A DNA stretch of 6,798 bases, from the NCBI GenBank assembly GCA_934254985.1, contig CAKQMS010000061.1, positions 1 to 6,798 on the forward strand, given 5' to 3'. Each line of letters begins with the position of its first letter. Positions within the stretch are counted from its first letter, which is position 1. This DNA comes from an uncultured Prevotella sp. GTDB taxonomy: Bacteria > Bacteroidota > Bacteroidia > Bacteroidales > Bacteroidaceae. Positions 6,341 through 6,798 of the stretch are shown piece by piece. The notes beneath the pieces were generated by a model, which was given only the letters and a program-made list of their open reading frames with translations, did not search any database and was not told where the DNA came from. The translations under genes were made by a program, and so were the position numbers.

Positions 6341-6640
6341 ATGGAAATTAAGATTCAGTCGATCCATTTCGACGCTACCGAAAAGTTAGAGGCGTTTATC
6401 GAAAAGAAAGTCGCCAAGTTGGAAAAAACATTAGAAGACATTCAGAAAGTAGAGGTGCAATTAAAGGTGGTGAAACCTGCTACGGCATTAAATAAGGAAA
6501 CAAGTCTTACGGTGACAGTTCCTGGCAACACTCTCTTTGTTGAAAAGACATGCGATACCTTTGAGGAAGGTGTTGATGAATGTGTTGATGCTATGAAGGT
6601 TCAACTTACCAAATTTAAGGAAAAAACAAGAAACAAATAA
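6341..6640 (+). CDS. hpf: Short ribosome hibernation-promoting factor (HPF/RaiA family)
   Basis: The 99-residue protein belongs to the family that binds the mRNA/tRNA channel of the 30S subunit and silences idle ribosomes in stationary phase or starvation. It shows the beta-alpha-beta-beta-beta-alpha pattern: strand MEIKIQSIHF, helix DATEKLEAFIEKKVAKLEK, strands around VEVQLKVV, ETSLTVTVP and TLFVEKT, and a C-terminal helix FEEGVDECVDAMKVQLTKFK ending in a basic tail. It lacks the C-terminal dimerisation domain of long HPF, so it is the short form. It starts 23 bases after the recombinase stop and is likely cotranscribed with rpsU, placing a ribosome subunit protein and a ribosome silencer under one promoter. 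A canonical Shine-Dalgarno sequence fixes its start. Whether it acts like HPF (dimer formation) or like YfiA/RaiA (blocking 70S) cannot be told from sequence. Confidence 0.92.
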   Translation: MEIKIQSIHFDATEKLEAFIEKKVAKLEKTLEDIQKVEVQLKVVKPATALNKETSLTVTVPGNTLFVEKTCDTFEEGVDECVDAMKVQLTKFKEKTRNK

Positions 6641-6645
6641 AAAAG

Positions 6646-6666
6646 TTCCCAAAATATTTGTGGGAA
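6646..6666. other. Hairpin after hpf, overlapping the tRNA promoter
   Basis: TTCCCA (6646-6651) and TGGGAA (6661-6666) form a 6-bp stem around a 9-nt loop, extendable by AA/TT with one bulged G. The plus strand lacks a T-run after it, so it is a poor intrinsic terminator for hpf. On the minus strand it would be followed by six Ts, but no minus-strand gene lies there. The -33 box of the tRNA promoter (6657-6660) falls in the loop. Confidence 0.4.
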
Positions 6667-6688
6667 TAAAATAAATACCGTATCTTTG
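6657..6688 (+). promoter_or_regulatory. Bacteroidota-type promoter of the tRNA-Thr transcription unit
   Basis: TTTG (6657-6660), 20 bp of spacing and TATCTTTG (6681-6688) match both consensus boxes. Initiation is expected near 6693-6696, about 45 nt before the mature tRNA 5' end. The unit probably continues into further genes beyond the window. Confidence 0.8.
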
Positions 6689-6710
6689 CAGCCGTTTTCC
6701 GACACATGCT

Positions 6711-6724
6711 ATTACTGCGGTAAT
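6711..6724 (+). other. Hairpin in the 5' leader of the tRNA-Thr precursor
   Basis: ATTAC (6711-6715) pairs with GTAAT (6720-6724) around a TGCG loop. It is nested inside a 7-bp inverted repeat, TGCAGCC (6687-6693) with GGCTGCA (6725-6731), the left arm of which overlaps the -7 box. Only the inner hairpin is certain to lie in the RNA; it ends 14 nt before the tRNA and may affect processing. Confidence 0.35.
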
Positions 6725-6738
6725 GGCTGCAAGGATTT

Positions 6739-6798
6739 GCCTCTTTAGCTCAGTTGGCCAGAGCACGTGATTTGTAATCTCGGGGTCGTTGGTTCGAA
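6739..6798 (+). tRNA. tRNA-Thr (anticodon TGT), 3' end outside the window
   Basis: The cloverleaf can be followed from the 5' end: acceptor strand GCCTCTT (6739-6745), T8-A9, D stem GCTC/GAGC (6748-6751 with 6761-6764) around AGTTGGCCA, anticodon loop TTTGTAA (6771-6777) with anticodon TGT at 6773-6775, a variable loop of five bases (6783-6787) and T stem GTTGG followed by TTCGAA at the window end. The anticodon reads ACA codons (threonine). The anticodon stem CGTGA/TCTCG has a T-T opposition at positions 29-41. The 3' half of the T arm and of the acceptor stem is missing only because the window stops. Confidence 0.93.

Noticed and set aside
6646..6666. Intrinsic terminator for the rpsU-xer-hpf operon on the plus strand
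   Set aside because: The stem is short and is followed by an A-rich stretch, not a T-run, so I list it only as a hairpin.

Overview
The window looks like a core chromosomal segment from a Bacteroidales genome, most likely Prevotella or a close relative. Three things point there. Promoters have the Bacteroidota form TTTG-N20-TAnnTTTG. Genes generally lack Shine-Dalgarno sequences. The order rpsU - Xer recombinase - hpf - tRNA-Thr is the arrangement I associate with Bacteroidales just upstream of tuf, secE, nusG and the rpl/rpoB genes. The genus is inferred from gene content, not proven.

Left part, minus strand (17-3061): a secreted BspA-type leucine-rich repeat protein with two modules, the second of which stops after about two repeats. 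Behind it, read in the same direction, is an NAD-dependent malate dehydrogenase with its own -7 promoter element and a strong intrinsic terminator between the two genes. These are therefore probably separate transcription units.

Middle (3062-5027): a divergent intergenic region, then a full-length M24B Xaa-Pro aminopeptidase on the plus strand behind a near-ideal Bacteroidota promoter.

Right part, plus strand (5028-6798): a second near-ideal promoter drives rpsU (bS21). A Xer-type tyrosine recombinase and a short hibernation-promoting factor gene follow closely and look co-transcribed. A third promoter of the same form precedes a tRNA-Thr(UGU), which the window edge cuts off in its T loop. 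This block is about ribosome composition and ribosome dormancy, with a chromosome-dimer-resolution recombinase embedded in it.

There is no CRISPR array, transposon, defence island or obvious novel multi-gene system. The points worth a second look are regulatory. The rpsU leader holds an 11-codon lysine-rich ORF that ends in an ATGA overlap with rpsU. hpf is the only gene with a strong Shine-Dalgarno sequence, and it sits in the same operon as the protein known to mask the anti-Shine-Dalgarno in this phylum. The mdh leader has an orphan SD-like element plus a perfect AT hairpin. The tRNA has a U-U mismatch in its anticodon stem. No gene-free stretch exceeds 300 bases.
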